The notes under the pieces are model-generated. The model had not been told where the DNA came from. It did not search any database and was given only the letters and a program-made list of their open reading frames with translations. The translations under genes were made by a program, and so were the position numbers. A DNA stretch of 64,000 nucleotides, from positions 37,533,679-37,597,678 of the forward strand of contig NC_134887.1 in NCBI RefSeq assembly GCF_041734735.1. The letters run 5' to 3'. How positions within the stretch are numbered: the first letter of the stretch is position 1; the number at the start of each line of letters is the position of its first letter. Below are positions 44,059 to 52,034 of the stretch, one piece after another. The DNA is from Babylonia areolata. Its lineage: Eukaryota; Mollusca; Gastropoda; Neogastropoda; Buccinidae.

Positions 44059-44319
44059 TTAAGTGGCATGAAGTAGGTTCACTCAGAAAAAGTTAGTATA
44101 ACTGAACAAAAAAACCCAACTGAACAAGGGAACAGTTAAAATGAAAAAAAGTATCATTCAATTTTTATTTTTTGGAGAAAAAAAAGCACACAGTTTCAAC
44201 TTTGGGAAAATTACACTGACTAGTTTATAAAATTTATTGCTTGCAAAACAGCATTAGGAAGAAAGAATCCTATATTTAGGTCTTTTTCTTTCTTTTTTTC
44301 TTTCTTTCCTTCCCAATTT

Positions 44320-44625
44320 AAATATAAACCAGAGTGTCTAGTCATTTACATGAGATGATAAATGGAGGTCTCTTACATAGCATGCACTTGACACTATAAA
44401 TTTTTTTTTTAAAAGAACCCATGGCAACACAAGTGTTGTCCTCTGGCAAAGTTCTGGAGAAGAAATCCACTTTGATAGGTACACAAATATACATGCATGT
44501 ACTCAAAGCCTTGATAAAGGCGTTTGGTTATGCTGCTGGTAAGGCATCTGCTTGCCAGATGCAGTGTAACGTATATGGATTTGTCTGAACACAGTGACAA
44601 GTTGAGAAACTGAAACTTTAACTCA
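44320..44625 (+). repeat. S2 SINE, head missing, diverged
   Basis: Core (aagaacccatggcaacac; gttgtcctctggcaaagttc) and tail (ggtaaggcatctgcttgcca; cagtgacaagttgagaaact) are recognisable. Confidence 0.8.
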
Positions 44626-44880
44626 TACAACCCTGTGTCAGAGCATTGCTAGGGCTTTGAAATTTGTTTCATTCAAATGGTTTCTACATTCTTACATGTA
44701 TGTAGAAACCACAAGCAGATGGAACTAACTTCTACAGTATTTCAGGTTGTGTCCTCACATGTTAATCTGATGGAAAAATGGAATGATTTCAGTATTTTCT
44801 CTGCATTTTTCTGCATCAAATTGGCAGGGAAGCCTGCTGAAGCTGTATGCAAACGCACCAGGGTTGAATGGATTAATTTT

Positions 44881-45264
44881 TGACCCGGTGTGTTTTGCTG
44901 CAGATGTCCTGAAGCGAGTGATGTGCTCGGCCAGGCCACGTTTGATCGCTTCATGGACCTGCAGGTAAATGTTTGACCCGGTGTGTTTTGCTGCAGATGT
45001 CCTGAAGCGAGTGATGTGCTCGCTGTGCTAGGCCACGTTTGATCGCTTCATGGACCTGCAGGTAAATGTTTGACCCGGTGTGTTTTGCTGCAGATGTCCT
45101 GAAGCGAGTGATGTGCTCGCTGTGCTAGGCCACGTTTGATCGCTTCATCGACCTGCAGGTAAATGTTTGACCCGGTGTGTTTTGATGCAGATGTCCTGAA
45201 GCGAGTGATGTGCTCGCTGTGCTAGGCCACGTTTGATCGCTTCATCGACCTGCAGGTAAATGTT
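44881..45264 (+). repeat. Tandem array of the exon 5 acceptor, four extra mini-exon-like copies
   Basis: Four copies (period 97 bp, the first 93) carry ttgctgcag (or tgatgcag) | atgtcctgaagcgagtgatg, the first coding part of exon 5, up to gacctgcag|gtaaatg. Each copy thus looks like a mini-exon of 61 or 65 nt bounded by consensus AG and GT. Copies 2 to 4 hold an in-frame TAG (tgctaggcc), and copy 1 has a 4-nt deletion that removes it but shifts the frame. The real exon follows without the internal donor. Confidence 0.93.
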
Positions 45265-45287
45265 TGACCCGGTGTGTTTTGATGCAG

Positions 45288-45496
45288 ATGTCCTGAAGCG
45301 AGTGATGTGCTCGCTGTGCCAGGCCACGTTCGATCGCTTCACGGACCTGCTGGCTCACCACAAGAACACGCACAACTCGGACCTGACTCACCCACTGCGC
45401 TGTCGGGCCTGTGGCCGAACCCAGACCTCGGAGGCGGGGCTCGTGCATCATCAGATCTACGTCTGCAAGATGGTGGAGCGGCCTTTCACCTGTGAG
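45288..45496 (+). CDS. Zinc-finger gene, exon 5 (fingers 1, 2 and start of 3)
   Basis: The acceptor is ttttgatgcag and the donor is tgtgag|gtaact. It enters in phase 1 (split Asp) and encodes DVLKRVMCSLCQATFDRFTD, LLAHHKNTHNSDLTHPL, RCRACGRTQTSEAGLVHHQI and YVCKMVERPFTCE. Finger 1 is C-x2-C...H-x4-H at about residues 188-209. Finger 2 is C-x2-C...H-x4/5-C at about 219-239, with cysteine in the final place. The first cysteine pair of finger 3 (CE|VC) is split by the intron. The first 65 nt are duplicated four times upstream, so the acceptor nearest the full exon is preferred here because it alone gives an open frame. Confidence 0.88.
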
Positions 45497-45690
45497 GTAA
45501 CTGGGGTTTTATGAAGAGATTGCTATGTGCTTTTTTTTCTTTTTTAATTAAAATTTTTTTTTATACTGCAATATAAGTTAGTTGGGCCAACAGCAAAGTG
45601 AGAGCTATATGATCAGTGGTTTCTCCACTGTGGTGGGTGTGAGGTAAACTGGGTTTTCATGAAGAGATTGCCATGCATTTTTTTTTTTTT
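45486..45690. repeat. Duplication of the exon 5 donor region
   Basis: The donor and first intron bases (tgtgaggtaactggggtttt; atgaagagattgctatg, 45491 onward) reappear at about 45640 as tgtgaggtaaactgggtttt / catgaagagattgccatg. Each is followed by a poly-T stretch and by the same start of R4, so a unit of about 150 bp was duplicated once. Confidence 0.8.
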
Positions 45691-46650
45691 TTTAATTAAT
45701 TTTTGTGTAATATAAGCTTACAGTTGGGCCAACAGCAGAGTGAGAAAAAAAAATTATCAATGCTTTCTCAACTGCAGTGGGAAGTCATTTACAGCTTAGT
45801 CTTGTGAAAGATTGCACTGGGTCTTAGTGCTGCAGCCTTTTAGGGCTAACTGGCTTTTGGGGACCTTCCCAACACCAGCGGTCCTAAAGATACCTTTAGA
45901 GAGAGTGGGGATGGAACCTGGGCATGACTCTCCACAATTATTTATTATTATTATTATTACTACTACCTTTTTTTATATTATAATTATTATTTATTTATTT
46001 ATGTAAGCTTATCTATTATTTATACACCTTTTTTTTCTTTTTCCTTTTTTTTTTTTTTTTCTCAAGGCCTGACTAAGCGTGTTGGGTTACGCTGCTGGTC
46101 AGGCATCTGCTTGGCAGATGTGGTGTAGCGTATATGGATTTGTCCGAACGCAGTGACGCCTCCTTGAGCTACTGAAACGACGGGCGCAATAGCTGAGTGG
46201 TTAAAGCGTTGGACTGTCAATCTGAGGGTCCCGGGTTCGAATCACAGTGACGGCGCCTGGTGGGTAAAGGGTGCAGATTTTTCTGATCTCCCAGGTCAAC
46301 ATATGTGCAGACCTGCTAGTGCCTGAACCCCCTTCGTGTGTATATGCAAGCAGAAGATCAAATATGCACGTTAAAGATCCTGTAATCCATGTCAGCGTTC
46401 GGTGGGTTATGGAAACGAGAACATACCCGGCATGCACACCCCCGAAAACGGAGTATGGCTGGCTACATGGCGGGGTAAAGAACGGTCATACACGTAAAAG
46501 CCCACTTGTGTGCATACGAGTGAACGCAGAAGAAGAAGAGAAACTGAAACTGAAACTCTCCACAAATCAAATTCCAGCTCAGACAGTGGGCACAGCAGTT
46601 GCCTCCTCTGCTGTTCTGATGGTCATAGTCGAACATGACTGACTATCATA
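45575..46650 (+). repeat. Three-layer nest: R4, hit by S2, hit by S1
   Basis: R4 (from 45720, with a first partial copy at 45575-45640) breaks at ctctccacaa (45928-45937) and resumes at the same word at 46556-46565, running to 46650. Between lie a T/A-rich stretch, an S2 tail (46065-46178) and S1. The repeated word is the target duplication of the S2 insertion; S1 then entered the S2 tail. Confidence 0.85.
46179..46540 (+). repeat. S1 SINE, full length, inside an S2 tail
   Basis: Full short-tail S1 (head gacgggcgcaatagctgag). The flanking word actgaaac precedes it (46171-46178) and recurs after it (about 46543 onward). Confidence 0.93.
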
Positions 46651-46654
46651 CAAT

Positions 46655-47145
46655 GGAAGACAGCCCCATCTGGGGGAGGGATAACCCCGATTTCAAACAT
46701 CCTCTGGACTTGCTCATCCTGACATGTAAAGACTGCTTCAGCGCCAGATCAGGCAGAGAAATCTTCAGAATTGAATGGCAGAGAAGGTGATTCAGCAGTG
46801 CATTGGCAGTGCAAAGGAAAGCACGAACAAACACATGGCCAACCACGGCAGCCACAGAAATTCCCAGGTGTAACAATCTCTTTGAGCCACTGGACTCAAA
46901 CTTTTGGGGCCTAGAGAGTGGGATTGCCCATAAACAAGGACTTCTCCACTTTGATATCTGCCATGCTCCGATGACGTGTGCACACTCTTACCCTTCATCC
47001 TTTATATTTCACGATGGCTCAACCTGTTGTCATCCTTGGTTGCCAAGAGACAACCATCAGTCGTCACTGAACACAGTTCTTCTCCATAAGTCCGGAGCAG
47101 CCAGTGCACAAACTGATGGTTTTTTTGTTTTTGTTTTTGTAGCTT
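46655..47145 (+). other. Intron 5, no gene seen
   Basis: Unassigned sequence between repeats. A frame at 46803-47156 has no recognised domain; it may be remnants of the LINE whose 3' UTR follows. Confidence 0.4.
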
Positions 47146-47149
47146 TTGT

Positions 47150-47250
47150 GAATTAGAATTATGCAAGCGTGTGAATGACTGGTGTGTGAGCGCTTTAATT
47201 TGTCTGTGTACAAGATTCAGCGCTATATAAATACGAATTATCATTGTTGT
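47150..47250 (+). mobile_element. LINE 3' UTR fragment (same family as 26395-26908)
   Basis: Contains ttatgcaagcgtgtgaatg, gagcgctttaatttgtctgt and gattcagcgctatataaata, the 3' UTR seen after the CR1/L2-like LINE piece at 26395. Confidence 0.75.
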
Positions 47251-47319
47251 TTATTATCACATCTGACTTAACATGTGCCAAGGTATTCGGTGCACAAATA
47301 GAGCTGAACATAAATAGAT

Positions 47320-47440
47320 GATGACTCTGATACTTTTATAGCACCTATCCTCTGTGGGAGACCAAGCTCTAAGCGCTTCACAAACAGGAAGTCATTTGCA
47401 CAGCAGGCTGCCTACCTGGGTAGAGATGAATGAAAATAAG
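47320..47440 (+). repeat. R5 repeat
   Basis: Contains tagcacctatcctctgtggg, gctctaagcgcttcacaaac and gcaggctgcctacctgggta. Single-copy source form of the 27-bp satellite sequence. Confidence 0.8.
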
Positions 47441-47571
47441 GTATATCAGGTGGCAGGAAGGAGATAATTGATAAAGATACTGCACTCAGTACGTTTATTT
47501 TTTCAGTGTCAGCAAGATCCATTGATAAATAAATGGATACATGGTACACAGTCTTTTGTTATTTTCATACT

Positions 47572-47925
47572 GGAGTGGTGGCCTAGTTGTAATGTGTCAG
47601 CCTAGGAAGCTAGAGAATCTGAAAGCACAGGATCAAATCCCACGCTCTCCCCTGTATGCTAGTCATTCAGATGAGACAATAAAATGAGGTCTCTTGTGTA
47701 GCATGCACTTTGCGCATGGAAGCAAAAGAACACGTGGCAACAACTAAAGTGTTGTTCCTGCAAAATTCTGCTGAAAAATCCACCTTGATATGAAAAACAA
47801 GTATGCTTACAGGCTTCAGAAGAAATGTAGTGCTGCAATTGTAGCAGTGTGCTATCCCTGAGGAGAACAGCCTGAATTTCACACAGAGAAATCTGTTGTG
47901 ACAAAGAACAGCAATACAGTACAAA
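47572..47925 (+). repeat. S3 SINE, full length, diverged
   Basis: The tRNA-like head is present (ggagtggtggcctagttgta; box B-like ggatcaaatccc), then the core (cagatgagacaataaaatga; gtgttgttcctgcaaaattc) and tail (gaatttcacacagagaaatc, tgttgtgac). Confidence 0.88.
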
Positions 47926-47929
47926 ATTT

Positions 47930-48240
47930 CACCTGAACTAGAATGAAGCATCATCATTTTTTTTTTCCCCATTGCATTGATTAGCTTTTCGCTTTTACAT
48001 GTGTAAGGTTTTTTTTCTTGCCATACAGGCCGCTTTTTTGTTTTATGGACTTTTTTTTTTTTTGCTTCAGTAGGAGAGAGTAAGGATCTTTACGTTTACG
48101 ATTGTTTTAGAAGGTTCTCGTGTTCCTTGTGGAGGTGCTGTTACAGAATCAGCATTGGACTTCCCATACAGTGTTTACCAGTGATCAGGGCTTGTGGCCA
48201 CGTCTTGGCGTGGTGGTGTGTTCTTGGGAAAGGCACTGGT
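47930..48240 (+). other. Intron 5, last unique part
   Basis: T-rich sequence followed by about 140 bp of ordinary sequence. No repeat recognised. Confidence 0.45.
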
Positions 48241-48245
48241 TTCAG

Positions 48246-48414
48246 GTGTGCACACTGAGATTTTACCTGTTCACAGGTGTGCACACAGATGTTACCTGTC
48301 TGTTGACAGGTGTGCACACTGAGATGTTACCTGTCTGTTCACAGGTGTGTACAATGAGATGTTACCTGTCTGTTCACAGGTGTGTACAATGAGATGTTAC
48401 CTGTCTGTTCACAG
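48246..48414 (+). repeat. 35-bp array of the exon 6 acceptor, five extra copies
   Basis: The unit is gtgtgcacactgagatgtta then cctgtctgttcacag. It starts with the first bases of exon 6 (gtgtgcacact) and ends with the acceptor (ttcacag). Five copies precede the real exon at 48415; the first ones are slightly shortened, and the later ones read gtgtgtacaatgag. Each join is a usable-looking AG|GTG acceptor. Confidence 0.93.
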
Positions 48415-49731
48415 GTGTGCACACTCAAGTTCCAGAGCGAGGAGATGGTGTGGGTGCACAAGTGCAGCGGGGACACACGGAAGCGCTTTGCCTGCGAGTT
48501 CTGCGACCACTACAAGACGGAGTCCGCCTCTGACCTGGAGAAGCACATGCGCATCCACACGGGCGACAAGTGCTTCCGCTGCGAGTCGTGCGGCTTCCAG
48601 ACGGCGTGGAAGAAGAACCTGAAGGAGCACATGTTGAAACACTCGGGGCTCAAGCCCTACATCTGCGACTACTGCGGCTACAGCACGGCCGACAAGCACA
48701 ACCTCCGCGCACACCGGCTGAAGCACGGGAAGGAGGAGGGGTTCGACTGCTCCGTGTGCGGCCTGAGTTTCAACTGCTACCGCTCTCTGCGCGTCCACAA
48801 GGACACGCACAACAACACGGAGAAGCCCTTCAAGTGCTCGGTGTGTGACTACCGCGCCAAGTACAAGTCGGTGCTGCACATCCACGAGGTAAGGCACAAC
48901 CACATGCGCAAGTCGGCCTGCCCCATCTGTGGCCAGCTCTTCGCATACCACAAGGAGATGCTGGACCACCGGGCCACCATGCACCCGGACGCCGCCCCCC
49001 TCCACCACCATGCAGGAGGGGAGGGCCGGGACAGCAAGTGCGGGGGGGAGGGTGGTGGGGGGTCGGCGGGCGGTGGCGGGGGGGACAAGACGCTGGCCTC
49101 GGCACTGTCTGCGGCCCTGGGCCAGCACCCATCACAGTCCATCGCCAGCAGCGTGTCTTCGCACATCGGAGCCAGCACGCAGACCAACACCCTGGCCACC
49201 AACACCAACCACCCCTCCCTCCCCCCAGTCCCTCCTGGCCAGATGACCTTGACCCACCATCAGGTCACAGCCACGCCCCAGCTTCAGGACGCCAGCCTCC
49301 TCCCCCAGCAGACACTGCCCCCCCCACAGCCGCAGCAGGCATGGAAAGGACCCATGCTTACTCGCGTGGACTCCTTGACCCAGACCTGCGGGGGTCAAGG
49401 CCTCATGGTGCCCTCCTCACTGTCGGCCTTCCCGCAGCAGTCGCCGGCGGGGGTAGGCGTGGGGGTCGGGCAGAACATGGCAGCCATGCAGTCGTTTGGC
49501 ACGGGGGTGCTCTCCCCCTGGCCAGGGGGGATGGGCGCTGCCAACATGCATGACTTTTTCGGGGCGCGGATGGCCCTGGGACAGAACCCCAACGACTCGC
49601 TGCTGCGGCAGACAGCCTCGCTGGGTCAGTCGGCCGCCCCCACCCTCCCTCACCCCTCCACCTTCGTGGCTTGTCCGCTGCCCGTGTTCCCCGGGCTGAG
49701 CGAGCAGCTGCCCGGGACTGGGAACCGCTGA
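48415..49731 (+). CDS. Zinc-finger gene, exon 6 (fingers 3-9 and C-terminal tail)
   Basis: Begins at cag|gtgtgcacactcaag and ends at TGA 49729-49731; 438 residues, protein residues 251-688. The first residues complete finger 3 (CE|VCTLKFQSEEMVWVHKC). Canonical fingers follow: FACEFCDHYKTESASDLEKH (4), FRCESCGFQTAWKKNLKEH (5), YICDYCGYSTADKHNLRAH (6), FDCSVCGLSFNCYRSLRVH (7), FKCSVCDYRAKYKSVLHIH (8) and ACPICGQLFAYHKEMLDH (9, final H after four residues). Linkers such as HTGDK and HSGLKPY are partly of the TGEKP type, so sequence-specific DNA binding is likely for fingers 4-8. After about residue 447 the tail is Gly-, His-, Gln-, Pro- and Ser-rich without a domain. GC content is far above the introns. 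The frame extending upstream of 48415 lies in the acceptor array. Confidence 0.93.
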   Translation: MCTLKFQSEEMVWVHKCSGDTRKRFACEFCDHYKTESASDLEKHMRIHTGDKCFRCESCGFQTAWKKNLKEHMLKHSGLKPYICDYCGYSTADKHNLRAHRLKHGKEEGFDCSVCGLSFNCYRSLRVHKDTHNNTEKPFKCSVCDYRAKYKSVLHIHEVRHNHMRKSACPICGQLFAYHKEMLDHRATMHPDAAPLHHHAGGEGRDSKCGGEGGGGSAGGGGGDKTLASALSAALGQHPSQSIASSVSSHIGASTQTNTLATNTNHPSLPPVPPGQMTLTHHQVTATPQLQDASLLPQQTLPPPQPQQAWKGPMLTRVDSLTQTCGGQGLMVPSSLSAFPQQSPAGVGVGVGQNMAAMQSFGTGVLSPWPGGMGAANMHDFFGARMALGQNPNDSLLRQTASLGQSAAPTLPHPSTFVACPLPVFPGLSEQLPGTGNR

Positions 49732-49784
49732 GTGGTCGTGGGGGGTGGGGACGGTGGGAAAAGGGGAAGTTTTTGTTGTTTGTT

Positions 49785-50500
49785 TTCTTTACAGTGTATA
49801 TCAGTGTGCCTGGGACAGGCAGTTCGAGTGGTTGTTGGGTGGGGAGGGAAAGGGAGAAAGGTTGTTTTTTTTTTTAACAGTGTATGTCAGTGTGCCTATG
49901 ACAGGCAGTTGTTTGAGTGGTTGTTGGGTGGAGAGGGAACGGTTGTTTTTTTTAACAGTGTATGTCAGTGTGCCTATGACAGGCAGTTGTTTGAGTGGTT
50001 GTTGGGTGGAGAGGGAACGGTTGTTTTTTTTAACAGTGTATGTCAGTGTGCCTATGACAGGCAGTTGTTTGAGTGGTGGTTGGGTGGAGAGGGAACGGTT
50101 GTTTTTTTTTTTAACAGTGTATGTCAGTGTGCCTATGACAGGCAGTTGTTTGAGTGGTTGTTGGGTGGAGAGGGAACGGTTGTTTTTTTTAACAGTGTAT
50201 GTCAGTGTGCCTATGACAGGCAGTTGTTTGAGTGGTTGTTGGGTGGAGAGGGAACGGTTGTTTTGTTTAACAGTGTATGTCAGTGTGCCTATGACAGGCA
50301 GTTGTTTGAGTGGTTGTTGGGTGGAGAGGGAACGGTTTTTTTTTTTTTAACAGTGTATGTCAGTGTGCCTATGACAGGCAGTTGTTTGAGTGGTTGTTGG
50401 GTGGGAAGGGGGGAAGGTGGTTTTTTTTTTTTTTAACAGTGTGTCGGTGTGCTTGGCACAGGCAGTTCAAGTGGTCATTGGGTAGGGAGGGGAAGGTTTT
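49785..50500. repeat. 74-bp minisatellite just past the stop codon, about nine units
   Basis: The unit is aacagtgtatgtcagtgtgc, ctatgacaggcagttgtttg, agtggttgttgggtggagag, ggaacggttg and a T run of variable length. The part tgagtggtcgtggggggtgg at the stop codon (49729 onward) resembles the unit's tgagtggttgttgggtgga, so the array may have been seeded at the end of the coding region. It lies in the 3' UTR. Frames over it are not coding. Confidence 0.93.
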
Positions 50501-50504
50501 GATA

Positions 50505-50860
50505 GTGTGAGCAAGTTTTGGTTTTTGTTCCATACATTTTTGTTTGTTTTTTTCTCGTAGGAAGGTGAACGAATAGGGATAGGGGGTAAGATTTTTATTG
50601 TGTTCCGTATGTTTTCTGCAGGAAGGTGTATGGTAACAACCCCTTGACAGCTGGGGTAAGGAAAAAACCCAGTAGAAAGTAGAGTTTAATTACACATACT
50701 TAACCGTGACCCAACTAGTGCAGACTTCGGCAGGGGTCTGACATTCCTGTCCTGTGCAAACTACTATCCGCCTATGCGGAGAAAACAAAACTTCTCATCC
50801 GAATAACTTTACACTTAGTTTGATTGGAAAATATCAAACTTTGGAGAAGGGTGAGACTAC
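50505..50860 (+). other. Putative 3' UTR, unassigned
   Basis: Unique-looking sequence. A segment at 50770-50850 (cttctcatccgaataac; tgattggaaaatatcaaac) loosely recalls the S2 core in altered order. Confidence 0.35.
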
Positions 50861-50861
50861 T

Positions 50862-51312
50862 ACTTCTGCGTTCGCTCATATGTACACGAGTGGGCTTTTA
50901 CGTGTATGACCGTTTTTACCCCGCCATGTAGGCAGCCATACTCCGTTTTCGGGGGTGTGCATGCTGGGTATGTTCTTGTTTCCATAACCCACCGAACGCT
51001 GACATGGATTTCTGGATCTTTAACGTGCGTATTTGATCTTACGATCTCCCAGGTCAACATATGTGCAGACCTGCTAGTGCCTGAACCCCCTTCGTGTGTA
51101 TATGCAAGCAGATCAAATATGCACGTTAAAGATCCTGTAATCCATGTCAGCGTTTGGTGGGTTATGGAAACAAGAACATACCCAGCATGCACACCCCCAA
51201 AAAACGGAGTATGGCTGCCTACATGGCGGGGTAAAAACAGTCATACACGTAAAAGCCCACTTGTGTGCATACGAGTGAACGTGGGGGTTGCAGCCCACGA
51301 ACGCAGATAAAG
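50862..51312. repeat. Fold-back S1: two S1 bodies in inverted orientation
   Basis: The left arm, about 50862-51038, is the 3' part of S1 on the minus strand (acgagtgggcttttacgtgt; gaccgtttttaccccgccat). It is joined directly to an S1 body on the + strand (51039-51312, tttacgat-less head, ending cagcccacgaacgcag). The arms of about 175-195 bp are about 90% complementary by eye and separated by a loop of about 70 bp. No head is present on either side. In RNA this would form a long hairpin. Confidence 0.92.
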
Positions 51313-51314
51313 AG

Positions 51315-51688
51315 GAGGCAGGGTATCGATGGAGGCGGGAATGGAACAGCTGGTCAACAAAAATGTTGAATATACCTTCTTTTTTTGTTGTTGTTTGTTT
51401 GTTGTTGCTGTTGCACTTACAAATATCACTGAAGGTGAAGCCTGAAGAAAAAGCTTTTTACAATAATTCTCTTCTGTGGCATTGCAAAATGCCTTCAAAC
51501 TCAGAGAAGCTAAAGTGGAAGAAAAAACCCACTAAATTCAATTTGAATCACACAGATTCTTTGTAACAAGTTATTTTTCAGTATTTGTTTTGAATTTAAT
51601 GTTTCAGTCAGTTGAACTGATTTCTTTGCAACCTAGACTCATGGTGGAGAAAATCTCTAAACACTGCTGGATGTATTATTAATTTTAT
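51315..51688 (+). other. Putative 3' UTR or flank, nothing recognised
   Basis: Ordinary sequence; a TTG-rich patch lies at 51383-51412. Confidence 0.4.
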
Positions 51689-51689
51689 A

Positions 51690-51985
51690 CTCTAACATGG
51701 GCATAACTCTGGTCATTTGGATGAGGCAGTAAACGGTGATCCCATGTGCAGTATGCAATTAACACACATGAAAGAACCCATGGCATCAACAGGGTTGTCC
51801 CTGACAAAATTATGCAGGAAAATCCATGTTGATAAGAAAAGAAATACACTTGCAAACAGAAGAGGGAGAGGGGAAAAAAAAGGGGGGGGGGTGGTACTGC
51901 ATGCACTGTAGTGACATGCTCTCCTTGAAGAACGGCCTAAATTTCACACAGATAAATCAGTCGTGACTAAAGAGTAATACAGTAC
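51690..51985 (+). repeat. S3 SINE, head missing, diverged
   Basis: Core (tggatgaggcagtaaacgg; aaagaacccatggcatcaac) and tail (aaatttcacacagataaatc) are seen, with a G-rich expansion at 51881-51893. Confidence 0.8.
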
Positions 51986-52034
51986 AAAGACACAGAAGGC
52001 AGCACATCTTGCTTCCTGATTCATCTCCCTGGCA

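Larger units (their letters stand above)
28572..49731 (+). other. Gene model: C2H2 zinc-finger gene, six coding exons
   Basis: Exons are 28572-28696, 32628-32675, 37414-37525, 41499-41754, 45288-45496 and 48415-49731. All introns are GT-AG. Phases run 2, 2, 0, 1, 0 and the sum of 2067 nt is exactly 689 codons with no internal stop. The junction of exons 5 and 6 completes a C-x2-C pair (CE|VC), which independently supports the model. The protein has about 188 N-terminal residues without a known domain, zinc fingers at about 188-447 and a low-complexity tail. It is probably a nuclear DNA-binding regulator. I cannot assign an orthologue. Introns are rich in SINEs and in tandem arrays at exon edges. 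A non-coding first exon upstream is likely. Confidence 0.85.

Noticed and set aside
48409-49208. Minus-strand frames opposite exon 6
   Set aside because: Shadows of a GC-rich coding exon; no motif, while the + strand has seven zinc-finger motifs.
49732-50510. Plus-strand repetitive frames of 201-234 codons after the zinc-finger stop
   Set aside because: Translated 74-bp array; both frames stay open because the unit lacks stops.
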